Below, in pieces: positions 50,827-58,239 of a stretch of 64,000 nucleotides of DNA; position 1 is the stretch's first letter; the number at the start of each line of letters is the position of its first letter. The position numbers and the translations under genes were made by a program. This stretch comes from Prevotella sp. Its GTDB lineage: Bacteria; Bacteroidota; Bacteroidia; Bacteroidales; Bacteroidaceae. The stretch is from the NCBI GenBank assembly GCA_017478085.1, contig JAFVEE010000124.1:1-64000 (forward strand). The letters are read 5' to 3'. The notes under the pieces are model-generated. The model was given only the letters and a program-made list of their open reading frames with translations. It made no database searches and was not told where the DNA came from.

Positions 50827-50905
50827 CGGGGCCTCCGTTACAATTCAATGGAGCCTCCATTACAACAGAACGAAGCCTCCGTTCCGTTGTAATGGAGCGC
50901 TCAAT
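50803..50905. repeat. Palindrome array 4 (5 x 15 bp, 22-bp period)
   Basis: Units at 50803, 50825, 50847, 50869 and 50891; spacers GAAGCGT, ACAATTC, ACAACAG and CCGTTGT. Length 103 bp. The last unit AATGGAGCGCTCAAT is nearly the reverse complement of the first unit of array 1, and two spacers also match in reverse, so arrays 1 and 4 are inverted copies. Confidence 0.95.
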
Positions 50906-51040
50906 GATTCGCAGGTAGAACTTTCCAGCGTCAATCTCGCCCTCCTTCGAATGCGTATAGAACACTATTCCATATTGATTGCCATTGGCCAAAATTAAGT
51001 TGGTGTAGCCGCCATTGGTAGGAAAAAATTGCTAATATCC
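50906..51040 (-). pseudogene. Gene remnant
   Basis: On the minus strand an open stretch encodes PTNGGYTNLILANG and QYGIVFYTHSKEGEID before running into array 4. It looks like real protein sequence, with a weak likeness to sialidase-type repeats, but has no start region and no intact end. I cannot name it. The base composition is AT-richer than the flanks. Confidence 0.4.
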
Positions 51041-51061
51041 AAACGATTTCTTCTCCAAATA

Positions 51062-51094
51062 TTTGGTGGTAATAATTTTATTACCTAAATTTGC
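51062..51094 (+). promoter_or_regulatory. Promoter of the DUF4160/DUF2442 pair
   Basis: TTTG (51062-51065) and TAAATTTGC (51086-51094) are spaced by 20 bp, a canonical arrangement, 15 bases before the first gene's ATG. Confidence 0.75.
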
Positions 51095-51109
51095 AATCAA
51101 AAAGAAACG

Positions 51110-51249
51110 ATGCCGACCATATTCATACTATTTGGATACAGATTCATGGCTTCAAGCCTTCTGAGCTAAAGATGATTGAGGCTATCATTGAGGACAATGT
51201 TGAAACCATTGCTATGCACTGGAATCTATTTTTCAACAACAACAAATAA
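51110..51249 (+). pseudogene. DUF4160-family gene with internal deletion
   Basis: The first frame encodes MPTIFILFGYRFM, the start of DUF4160 proteins. A second frame from about 51150 encodes GFKPSELKMIEAIIEDNVET and then HWNLFF and stop, the end of the same family. The roughly 35 residues expected between them are missing and the frame is shifted, so the gene is dead. The intact partner follows 14 bases later. Confidence 0.75.
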
Positions 51250-51263
51250 AGGGAGGAGCGACA

Positions 51264-51662
51264 ATGAAGATTGAAAAGATTTGGTTGACAGAAACAGCTA
51301 TTTGGATACGAACAGACGATGGCAGGGAGGCCTGCGAGAATATCTGTGACTACCCACGGCTGAGACATGCCACAAAGAAACAGCTGGAGCAGTTCGAGGC
51401 TGACGAGTTTGGACTGCACTGGGAGGAACTGGACGAAGACCTCAGCTTTGAGGGGTTCTTTGACAAAAAGGAGCCAACCCCTCTCTACCGTCTTTTTATA
51501 GAGCATCCCGAACTGAATGTTTCGGCAATAGCCCGCAGAATGGGAATCTCACAAAGTTTGATGGCCCAATATATCAGTGGCAAGAAAAAGGCAAGCGATG
51601 CCCGTATGGCAGCCATTCGCAGCACGATTCACGATGTTGGACAGGAACTGATTGCCGTATAA
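51264..51662 (+). CDS. DUF2442 plus helix-turn-helix protein
   Basis: A 132-residue protein. The first 80 residues match the DUF2442 pattern (IWLTETAIWIRTDDGREACE, RHATKKQLEQFE, GLHWEELDEDLSFEGFF). The C-terminal part is an XRE-like helix-turn-helix (NVSAIARRMGISQSLMAQYI, then SGKKKAS). DUF2442 genes often follow DUF4160 genes in a pair resembling a toxin-antitoxin system. Here only this second, regulator-like gene is intact. The ribosome-binding site GGGAGGAG is unusually strong. Confidence 0.8.
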   Translation: MKIEKIWLTETAIWIRTDDGREACENICDYPRLRHATKKQLEQFEADEFGLHWEELDEDLSFEGFFDKKEPTPLYRLFIEHPELNVSAIARRMGISQSLMAQYISGKKKASDARMAAIRSTIHDVGQELIAV

Positions 51663-51681
51663 CAGAGAAAATAACATTATT

Positions 51682-51716
51682 TATCCGAATACTTCGCAGG
51701 TATTCGGATATTTTTT
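51682..51716 (+). terminator. Rho-independent terminator
   Basis: TATCCGAATAC (51682-51692) pairs perfectly with GTATTCGGATA (51700-51710), followed by T6. Confidence 0.92.
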
Positions 51717-51718
51717 GC

Positions 51719-51727
51719 TAATTTTGC
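51719..51727 (+). promoter_or_regulatory. pta promoter -7 element
   Basis: TAATTTTGC lies 48 bases before pta, immediately after the preceding terminator. No -33 TTTG is visible because the terminator stem occupies that position. Confidence 0.5.
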
Positions 51728-51775
51728 ACGAAACATTTTAAAACAACTCTTATTTAATCATCAACAAACAAATCT

Positions 51776-52786
51776 ATGGGATTAATTGAACAGATTATTG
51801 CGCGTGCTAAGAGCAACAAGCAGCGCATCGTGCTCCCCGAGGCTGAGGAGGAGCGTACCCTGTGTGCAGCCGACCGCGTGCTGCAAGACGACATTGCCGA
51901 CCTGATCCTCATCGGCAACCCCGAGAAGGTGCACGCCCTGGCTGAAGAGAAGGGACTGAAGAACATCGACAAGGCCACGCTCATCGACCCGCTGAACTAC
52001 GAGAAGAGCGAGGAGCTGGCCCAGCTGCTGCAGAAGCTGCGCGAGAAGAAGGGCATGACCATCGAGAAGGCCCGCGAACTGGTGAAGGATCCGCTCTATC
52101 TGGGCTGCATGATCATCAAGACCGAGGGTGCCGACGGCCAGATCTCGGGTGCACTGAGCACCACCGGCGAGACGCTGCGCCCCGCCCTGCAGATCATCAA
52201 GTGCGCCCCCGGCATCACCTGCGTGAGCGGCGCTATGCTGATGATTACCGACAAGCCTGAGTACGGCGAGAACGGCGTGCTGGTGTTCGGCGACGTGGCC
52301 GTGACGCCTATGCCCGATGCCAACCAGCTGTCGCAGATTGCCGTGTGCACGGCACAGACCGCCCGTTCGGTGGCTGGCTTCGATGATCCCCGCGTGGCTA
52401 TGCTGAGCTTCTCGACGAAGGGCAGCGCCTCGCACGAGGTGGTCGACAAGGTGGTCGAGGCTACCCGTCTGGCCAAGGAGCTCGACCCGAACCTGAAGAT
52501 CGACGGCGAGCTGCAGGCTGATGCCGCCCTGGTGCCCGGCGTGGGTGCGAAGAAGGCTCCCGGCTCGGAGATTGCCGGCAAGGCCAACGTGCTTGTGATG
52601 CCGTGTCTGGAGGTGGGCAACATCGCCTACAAGCTGGTGCAGCGTCTGGCTGGTGCCACCGCCATTGGCCCCATCCTGCAAGGCATCGCCCGCCCCGTGA
52701 ACGACCTCTCGCGCGGTTGCTCGGTAGAGGACATCTACTATTTGGTGGCCATCACCGCCTGCCAGGCCATGGATGCGAAGAAGTAA
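51776..52786 (+). CDS. pta: Phosphate acetyltransferase
   Basis: Pta converts acetyl-CoA and phosphate to acetyl phosphate, the first step of acetate fermentation. The 336-residue single-domain enzyme shows IVLPEAEEERTLCAADRVLQ at the N-terminus, GALSTTGETLRPALQIIK, PDANQLSQIAVCTAQTAR and CLEVGNIAYKLVQRLAG. ackA follows, but the two are separated by a roughly 540-bp insertion carrying a broken GxxExxY gene. Confidence 0.95.
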   Translation: MGLIEQIIARAKSNKQRIVLPEAEEERTLCAADRVLQDDIADLILIGNPEKVHALAEEKGLKNIDKATLIDPLNYEKSEELAQLLQKLREKKGMTIEKARELVKDPLYLGCMIIKTEGADGQISGALSTTGETLRPALQIIKCAPGITCVSGAMLMITDKPEYGENGVLVFGDVAVTPMPDANQLSQIAVCTAQTARSVAGFDDPRVAMLSFSTKGSASHEVVDKVVEATRLAKELDPNLKIDGELQADAALVPGVGAKKAPGSEIAGKANVLVMPCLEVGNIAYKLVQRLAGATAIGPILQGIARPVNDLSRGCSVEDIYYLVAITACQAMDAKK

Positions 52787-52797
52787 ACTTAACCAAG

Positions 52798-53334
52798 GAA
52801 AGAAATGTGTTTGTTTCTTGATTGAAAGAAATTGGAATAATTGGAATAATTCTATATGACGAGGCAGGAGTACAAGGATATCTATGAGGTCGTTGGGGCT
52901 GCACAGGAAGTGCATAAAACCTTAGGAAGAGGCATGCACGAGCGCATCTATCAGGAAGCCTTGGCTGTGGAGATGAAGCAGAGGGGACTGGACTTTGAAC
53001 GCGAAAAGCACCTGCACCTTACCTATAAGGGCGTAGACCTTGATATGACCTATATCGCAGACTTCTACTACAATGGTGTCGGTCGAAGCTATCAACTCTG
53101 AACATCGTGCACAGTTGTTCAACTACATGCGTATCACCGACCACACTCGCGGTATTCTGATTAACTTCGGAGAGAAACGTCTGCGTGCTGAGCGCTATCT
53201 GTATGATGAGGTTGACGATAACTTCATACTCCTCACCCAAGAAAACTACAAGCTCTACATCGACGATTAGTTAAGCAAAAAATTATTCTCATTATTCCAA
53301 TTTCTTTCAATCAAAAAACAAGAGCATTTCTTTC
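52798..53334. mobile_element. Cassette with 53-bp inverted repeats between pta and ackA
   Basis: The ends 52798-52850 and 53282-53334 are reverse complements with about six differences over 53 bp; the core TTGATTGAAAGAAATTGG is identical. Between them lies only the GxxExxY gene. A partial extra copy (TTTCTTTCAATTAAAAC) follows at about 53351, just before ackA. No transposase is present, so movement would need help from elsewhere. Confidence 0.7.
52856..53270 (+). pseudogene. Frameshifted GxxExxY-family gene
   Basis: The first frame (52856-53101) gives an 81-residue protein with the family motif in LGRGMHERIYQEAL and ends after IADFYYNG. The second frame (53073-53270) continues with VEAINSEHRAQLFNYMRIT and LINFGEKRLRAERY. 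In intact members the link is a VELK-type segment of 4-5 residues, which is missing and not a multiple of three. The family has unknown function and a possible nuclease-like fold. The ATG sits just inside the left inverted repeat. Confidence 0.75.
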
Positions 53335-53368
53335 AATAAACCAAAACAAATTTCTTTCAATTAAAACT

Positions 53369-54559
53369 ATGAAAATTTTAGTTCTTAACTGTGGCAGCAG
53401 TTCTATTAAATATGCACTTTATAACATGGACGACCGCTCGGTGATGACCAGTGGCGGCGCAGAGCGCGTGGGTCTGGACGGCGCCTTCGTGAAGGTGAAG
53501 CTGGCCAACGGCGAGAAGAAGCAGATCATGCACGACATTCCCGAGCATACCGAGGGCGTGAAGTTCATCTTCTCGCTGCTCACCGACCCCGAGATCGGCG
53601 TCATCAAGAGCCTCGACGAGATTGATGCCGTGGGCCACCGTATGGTGCACGGCGGCGAGAAGTTCAACAAGAGCGTGCTGCTGACCGACGAGGTGCTCGA
53701 GGCCTTCGAGGCCGTGAGCGACCTGGCCCCGCTGCACAACCCCGCCAACCTGAAGGGCGTGAATGCCGTGAAGGAGCTGATGCCCGGTCTGCCCCAGGTG
53801 GGCGTGTTCGACACCGCCTTCCATCAGACCATGCCCGCCAAGGCCTATATGTATGCCATTCCCTACGAGCTCTATAAGGACTACGGCGTGCGCCGCTATG
53901 GCTTCCACGGCACCAGCCACCGCTATGTGAGCGCCCGCGCCCTGGAGTTCCTGGGCATGAAGCCCGAGGGCACCAAGGTGATTACCTGCCACGTGGGCAA
54001 TGGCGGCTCAATCGCTGCCGTGGTCGACGGCAAGTGCGTTGACACCTCGATGGGCCTGACCCCGCTGGAAGGCCTGGTGATGGGCACCCGTTCGGGCGAC
54101 ATCGACGGCGGTGCCGTGACCTTCATCGAGAAGAAGCTGGGTCTGGATGCCGATGGCATGAGCAACCTGCTGAACAAGAAGAGCGGCGTGGCCGGCATCA
54201 CCGGTGGCTCGAGCGATATGCGCGACGTGGAGAACGCTGCCAAGGCTGGCGACGAGCGTGCCCGTCTGGCTCAGGACATGTACTTCTACCGCATCAAGAA
54301 GTACATTGGTGCATACGCTGCCGCCATGGGTGGCGTCGACGTGATTGTATTCACCGCCGGTGTGGGCGAGAATCAGGTCAGCATGCGCTCGGCCGTCTGC
54401 GAGGGTCTGGAGTTCCTCGGCGTGAAGTTCGACGAGCAGAAGAACAACGTTCGCGGCGAAGAGGCCATCATCTCGGCCGACGATTCGAAGGTGAAGGTTG
54501 TGGTCATCCCCACCGACGAGGAGCTGATGATTGCCACCGGCACGATGAACCTGGTGTAA
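53369..54559 (+). CDS. ackA: Acetate kinase
   Basis: AckA makes ATP from acetyl phosphate. The 396-residue protein begins MKILVLNCGSSSIKYAL and has GHRMVHGGEKF, RYGFHGTSHRYVS, CHVGNGGSIAAVVDGKCVDT and FTAGVGENQVSMR, the ASKHA-fold signatures. Together with pta it drives acetate production. The insertion upstream probably separates it from the pta transcript unless read-through occurs. A strong terminator follows. Confidence 0.97.
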   Translation: MKILVLNCGSSSIKYALYNMDDRSVMTSGGAERVGLDGAFVKVKLANGEKKQIMHDIPEHTEGVKFIFSLLTDPEIGVIKSLDEIDAVGHRMVHGGEKFNKSVLLTDEVLEAFEAVSDLAPLHNPANLKGVNAVKELMPGLPQVGVFDTAFHQTMPAKAYMYAIPYELYKDYGVRRYGFHGTSHRYVSARALEFLGMKPEGTKVITCHVGNGGSIAAVVDGKCVDTSMGLTPLEGLVMGTRSGDIDGGAVTFIEKKLGLDADGMSNLLNKKSGVAGITGGSSDMRDVENAAKAGDERARLAQDMYFYRIKKYIGAYAAAMGGVDVIVFTAGVGENQVSMRSAVCEGLEFLGVKFDEQKNNVRGEEAIISADDSKVKVVVIPTDEELMIATGTMNLV

Positions 54560-54576
54560 AAAGAACAGAAAACAGA

Positions 54577-54625
54577 AGAGGTATGGTTAGTATCAAGCGT
54601 TTTGACTAACCATACCTCTCTGTTT
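54577..54625. terminator. Bidirectional terminator between ackA and rpoD
   Basis: AGAGGTATGGTTAGT (54577-54591) pairs perfectly with ACTAACCATACCTCT (54605-54619), followed by CTGTTTTT. The 15-bp stem lies between convergent genes. Confidence 0.9.
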
Positions 54626-54648
54626 TTCAGTTCTCTCAATTCTCGGTC

Positions 54649-55521
54649 TTATCCAAGATATTTCATCAGCATCTTGGCATAGCCGCTTTCGCGCAGCTTG
54701 GTGATGCTCTTCTCGCGAATCTGGCGAACACGCTCGCGGGTGAGGCCTATCTCGGTGCCAATCTCCTCGAGGCCCTTCTCGTAGCAGCCTATGCCGAAGC
54801 ACTCCTTCACGATGCGCAGCTCGCGCTCCTTCAGCACCTTGCCCAGCACATGGTCCAGGTCGCTGGTCAGCGACTCGTAGTCCACCTGGCGGTCGGTGCG
54901 GGTGTCCTCGCCCGACGAGAGCAGGTCGGCCATCGAGTTGTCGTCGTCCTCGCCAAAGGGGGCATCGATGCTCATGTGGTGCGAGTCGGCCTTCATCGAC
55001 TGCTCAATCTTCTCGTCCTCTACACCCGTCAGTTCTGAAAGCTCCGACACCGACGGACGGCGCTGGTGCTCCTGCTCGAAGCGGTTAATCTCCTGATTAA
55101 TCTTGCTCAGCGCTCCGCTCTGGTTCAGCGGCAGACGCACAATGCGGCTCTGCTCGGCAATGGCCTGCAGAATGCTCTGGCGAATCCACCAAACGGCATA
55201 AGAAATGAACTTGAATCCACGCGTCTCATCGAACTTCTCGGCTGCCTTAATCAGACCGATGTTACCCTCGTCGATGAGGTCGGTAAGCGTAAGTCCCTGG
55301 TGCTGATACTGTTTGGCCACCGAGACCACGAAGCGCAAGTTGGCGCTTACCAGTTTTTCCTTAGCTTTTTCTCCTTCGCGTCCTCCACGACGCACAGCCT
55401 GCGCCAGCTCAATCTCCTCGTCGATAGTCACGAGCGGCTGGCGACCAATCTCAACCAAGTACTTGTCGAGCGCCTCGCTCGAACGGTTGGTAATACTCTT
55501 TTGAATCTTTAGTTGTCTCAT
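54649..55521 (-). CDS. rpoD: RNA polymerase primary sigma factor
   Basis: A 290-residue sigma-70 factor of the short Bacteroidetes type. It lacks region 1.1 and the non-conserved insert of proteobacterial RpoD. Region 1.2 contains [18 protein letters not shown], region 2 contains [20 protein letters not shown] and [19 protein letters not shown], and region 4 ends with [20 protein letters not shown]. It is the factor expected to read the TTTG/TAnnTTTG promoters described here. Confidence 0.95.
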   Translation of the reverse strand: MRQLKIQKSITNRSSEALDKYLVEIGRQPLVTIDEEIELAQAVRRGGREGEKAKEKLVSANLRFVVSVAKQYQHQGLTLTDLIDEGNIGLIKAAEKFDETRGFKFISYAVWWIRQSILQAIAEQSRIVRLPLNQSGALSKINQEINRFEQEHQRRPSVSELSELTGVEDEKIEQSMKADSHHMSIDAPFGEDDDNSMADLLSSGEDTRTDRQVDYESLTSDLDHVLGKVLKERELRIVKECFGIGCYEKGLEEIGTEIGLTRERVRQIREKSITKLRESGYAKMLMKYLG

Positions 55522-55623
55522 ATACTATTCCTGGAAAAGTGCGCGAAATTAAGAAAAAAATCGATAGGTTCATAATTTTCACCCTGTTTTTTTGCATTTT
55601 TTATACTTTAGGGTAGCAGTAAA

Positions 55624-55661
55624 GGGCAATCCGCAACAGATTGTCCTATTGCGGATTGCCC
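55624..55661. terminator. Hairpin downstream of the GH115 gene
   Basis: GGGCAATCCGCAA (55624-55636) pairs with TTGCGGATTGCCC (55649-55661), 13 bp. It lies 20 bases after the GH115 stop (minus strand), followed by TTTACTG, so it may be a terminator, though the T run is short. Confidence 0.65.
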
Positions 55662-55680
55662 TATCGGTCTGGCAGGAGAG

Positions 55681-58227
55681 TTACTGGTGTTCCGACTCGT
55701 TGCCGAAGAGGTAGCTGGGCTGGTAGCCGCCGAAGTCGACGACGATCTTCTCGAACACGATGCCGGGGTGGCGGGGATGCAGCGTCAGCGTGTGGGTGGT
55801 GGTCTGCTGGCCCACGGGCAGCTCCACCACCTTCTCGATGATGCGGCGGGCGATGGTGGGGTAGAACTCAGAGTACATGTAGGGCTGGCGGTCTACGAGC
55901 GTCTTGTTCATATTGACCACCTGCGGCTCTGAGCCGTCGAGGCTCACGGTGTACTCGTGGCCACCCACGTTGAGGAAGTCGAGCGTCGACTTCACGATGA
56001 CGTGCACCTTCACCTTGTCCGTGCCCTCGGGCAGCGTGAAGCGGTAGCTCAGCGAGGCATCGCCCACTGGGGCGGTGTAGGGTGTGAGGGCCACGGCGCT
56101 GCGCGTGCGGCCATAGTCGGGGTAGACGGTCCATGCGGTGCCTTCGGCGGCGTGGGCCTCGTAGTAGTGCTCGGCCTCCATTGCGATGTAGCCGCTACTG
56201 GGGGCGAAGGTGCGACCCTTCGGAGATGCGAAGGGCACGGTGGCTGGAGAAGCGGCGGGCACGGCGGTTGTGGCAGGCAGGCGGTCGGCGGGGAAGTTGT
56301 CGTTCCACGAGGTGTAGCCAATGTGCTTCTGCGTCATGAAGCCGTCCCACTTGCCGCCGCTCATCACCTTATTATAATGGTGGCAGAGCAGCGAGTCGCG
56401 ACGGAAGCATTTCCTTACCTGGGCGGCCCACTCGTTGGCATCGGGGTCGTTCTTCGCGGCCAGGTAGTGGTTCATAGCCTGGGCGTAGTACATATCGTAG
56501 AGGTTGGCCATCGCCTGCACGGGGAAGAGGATGGTCTGGCGGTAGAAGTCGCGGGCCTCGGCGGGAATCTCTTCGAAGAGGCGCAGGGCGCGTGCCTCTA
56601 AGCGCAGGTATTCATCGGCCACCTGCTTCCACTCGCCCGTTTGCACGTTGTAGGTCTGGGCGTCGAGCATTTCGGGGGTGACGCGGGCTATGTATTTGCA
56701 GTTCAGGTTGTAGATGGAGGCGGCTTCCTCAGCGGCAAAACCGCTGAGCACACTACCGAAGAAGCGGCGGGTGTGGGCGGTGACGGTCTGCTGGGTGTAT
56801 TCCTTGGGGTTCCAGGCCATATCCATAAAGAGCTGGATGGGGTACTCCATGGGCTTCAGGTCGCCCACGTTCAGGATCCACATGCGCTGAATGCCGAAGT
56901 CGTAGGCCAGCGACAGCTGTTCGAACATCTGCTGCGTCTGGGTGACGTTGATCCACTTCGTGTTGCGGGGAGCCCCCACGTAGTCCACGTGGTAATAGAG
57001 GCCCCACCCGCCGGGATGCTTACGCTCCTTCTCAGTAGTAGGCACGCGGCGCACGTTGCCCCAGTTGTCGTCGCAGAGCAGCATAATCACGTCGTCAGGC
57101 ACGCGCATCCCCTTGTCGTAATAGTCGAGCACCTCCTTGTAGAGCGCCCACACCTGCGTGGTCTTCTCGGCCGGACGGCCCGTCACCTCCTTGATAATGC
57201 GGCGCTGGTTCTCCACGACGCGCTGCAGCAGCTTCGTGTCGGCCTCGGCACTCATCGCCTCGTCGCCGTCGCCACGCATACCGATGGTCACCATATCGTC
57301 GGTGCCCTTCATACGCTCAATGCCCTCACGGAAGAACTGGTCCAGCTTCGCCTGGTTCGTCTGGTAGTTCCACGGCCCCCACTGCTTGCGGTGGCGGGCA
57401 TACTCCTGATGGTTGCGGGCCATCGGCTCGTGGTGGCTGGTGCCCATGATGATGCCCATCTTGTCGGCCGTCTTGCCGTTCTCGGGATCATCGGCATAGA
57501 AGGCCCAGCTCCACATGGCGGGCCAGAGCATATTGCCCTTCAGACGGAGAATCAGCTCGAAGACCTTCTCGTAGAAGCGGTGGTCGCCGTAGTTGGTGCC
57601 GAAGGTGTTCTTCACCCATCCCGTCAGGCAGGGAGCCTCGTCGTTCAGGAACAGGCCGCGGAACTCCACGGCCGGCTCGCCATCGGTATATTCGCCCGGC
57701 AGGGCAAAGAGCCGGTCGCGGTGCTGAACGGGCACGTCGGCCCACCAGTACCAGGGCGACACGCCCATCTGCTGCGACAGCTCGTAGATGCCGAACACCG
57801 TGCCGCGCTTGTCGCTACCGGCGATGACCAGCTGCCGCCCGATGGTCTTGATGATGTATTTCTCGCGCTTGCCCTTCAGGTCCTTCAGCAGTCCCTGCTT
57901 CACCCATTGGTCTATCTGGCGGTTGCAGCCCACGGTGCCCACCACAATGGTGGCGGCGTTGTTGGCCGGGGCCTCATAGCCCAGCCCCTTGTCGCCAAAG
58001 TCGTAGCTGGTGCCCTGGGTGGCTGTGTTGCCCGTCACCCGCCAGAAGTCCTGAGCCAGCGACTGCACGGCCAGCTTTACGCAGGAGTGCTCGCCATCGG
58101 CCAGGTCGATGGAAGGCTTCGTCAGGTCGATGGCATCGGCCTGGGGCGAGAAGACGATGAACGGTTCGGCGGCCTGCATCACGCTGAGCGATACCAGGGC
58201 CAGAAGGAAGGAAAAAAGTCGTTTCAT
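55681..58227 (-). CDS. Glycoside hydrolase family 115 (alpha-glucuronidase-like)
   Basis: An 848-residue exported enzyme (signal peptide ending MQAAE). The GH115 layout is seen: an N-terminal domain with YIIKTIGRQLVIAGSDKRGT and FGIYELSQQMGVSPWYWWAD, then the barrel with EFRGLFLNDEAPCLTGW, GNMLWPAMWSWAFYADDPEN, IMGTSHHEPMARNHQEY and DDNWGNVRRVP, and a C-terminal beta-sandwich. GH115 enzymes remove methyl-glucuronic acid from xylan. It lies 12 bases after the GH97 gene on the same strand, so they probably share a transcript. Confidence 0.9.
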   Translation of the reverse strand: MKRLFSFLLALVSLSVMQAAEPFIVFSPQADAIDLTKPSIDLADGEHSCVKLAVQSLAQDFWRVTGNTATQGTSYDFGDKGLGYEAPANNAATIVVGTVGCNRQIDQWVKQGLLKDLKGKREKYIIKTIGRQLVIAGSDKRGTVFGIYELSQQMGVSPWYWWADVPVQHRDRLFALPGEYTDGEPAVEFRGLFLNDEAPCLTGWVKNTFGTNYGDHRFYEKVFELILRLKGNMLWPAMWSWAFYADDPENGKTADKMGIIMGTSHHEPMARNHQEYARHRKQWGPWNYQTNQAKLDQFFREGIERMKGTDDMVTIGMRGDGDEAMSAEADTKLLQRVVENQRRIIKEVTGRPAEKTTQVWALYKEVLDYYDKGMRVPDDVIMLLCDDNWGNVRRVPTTEKERKHPGGWGLYYHVDYVGAPRNTKWINVTQTQQMFEQLSLAYDFGIQRMWILNVGDLKPMEYPIQLFMDMAWNPKEYTQQTVTAHTRRFFGSVLSGFAAEEAASIYNLNCKYIARVTPEMLDAQTYNVQTGEWKQVADEYLRLEARALRLFEEIPAEARDFYRQTILFPVQAMANLYDMYYAQAMNHYLAAKNDPDANEWAAQVRKCFRRDSLLCHHYNKVMSGGKWDGFMTQKHIGYTSWNDNFPADRLPATTAVPAASPATVPFASPKGRTFAPSSGYIAMEAEHYYEAHAAEGTAWTVYPDYGRTRSAVALTPYTAPVGDASLSYRFTLPEGTDKVKVHVIVKSTLDFLNVGGHEYTVSLDGSEPQVVNMNKTLVDRQPYMYSEFYPTIARRIIEKVVELPVGQQTTTHTLTLHPRHPGIVFEKIVVDFGGYQPSYLFGNESEHQ

Positions 58228-58239
58228 AACTGATACAGA

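Noticed and set aside
50663..50992. Minus-strand 109-codon gene across palindrome array 4
   Set aside because: Most of it is array sequence, whose five units are read as RSITTERRLRSVV-like peptides; similar false genes arise at the other arrays. Only the first part looks like real protein and is listed as a remnant.
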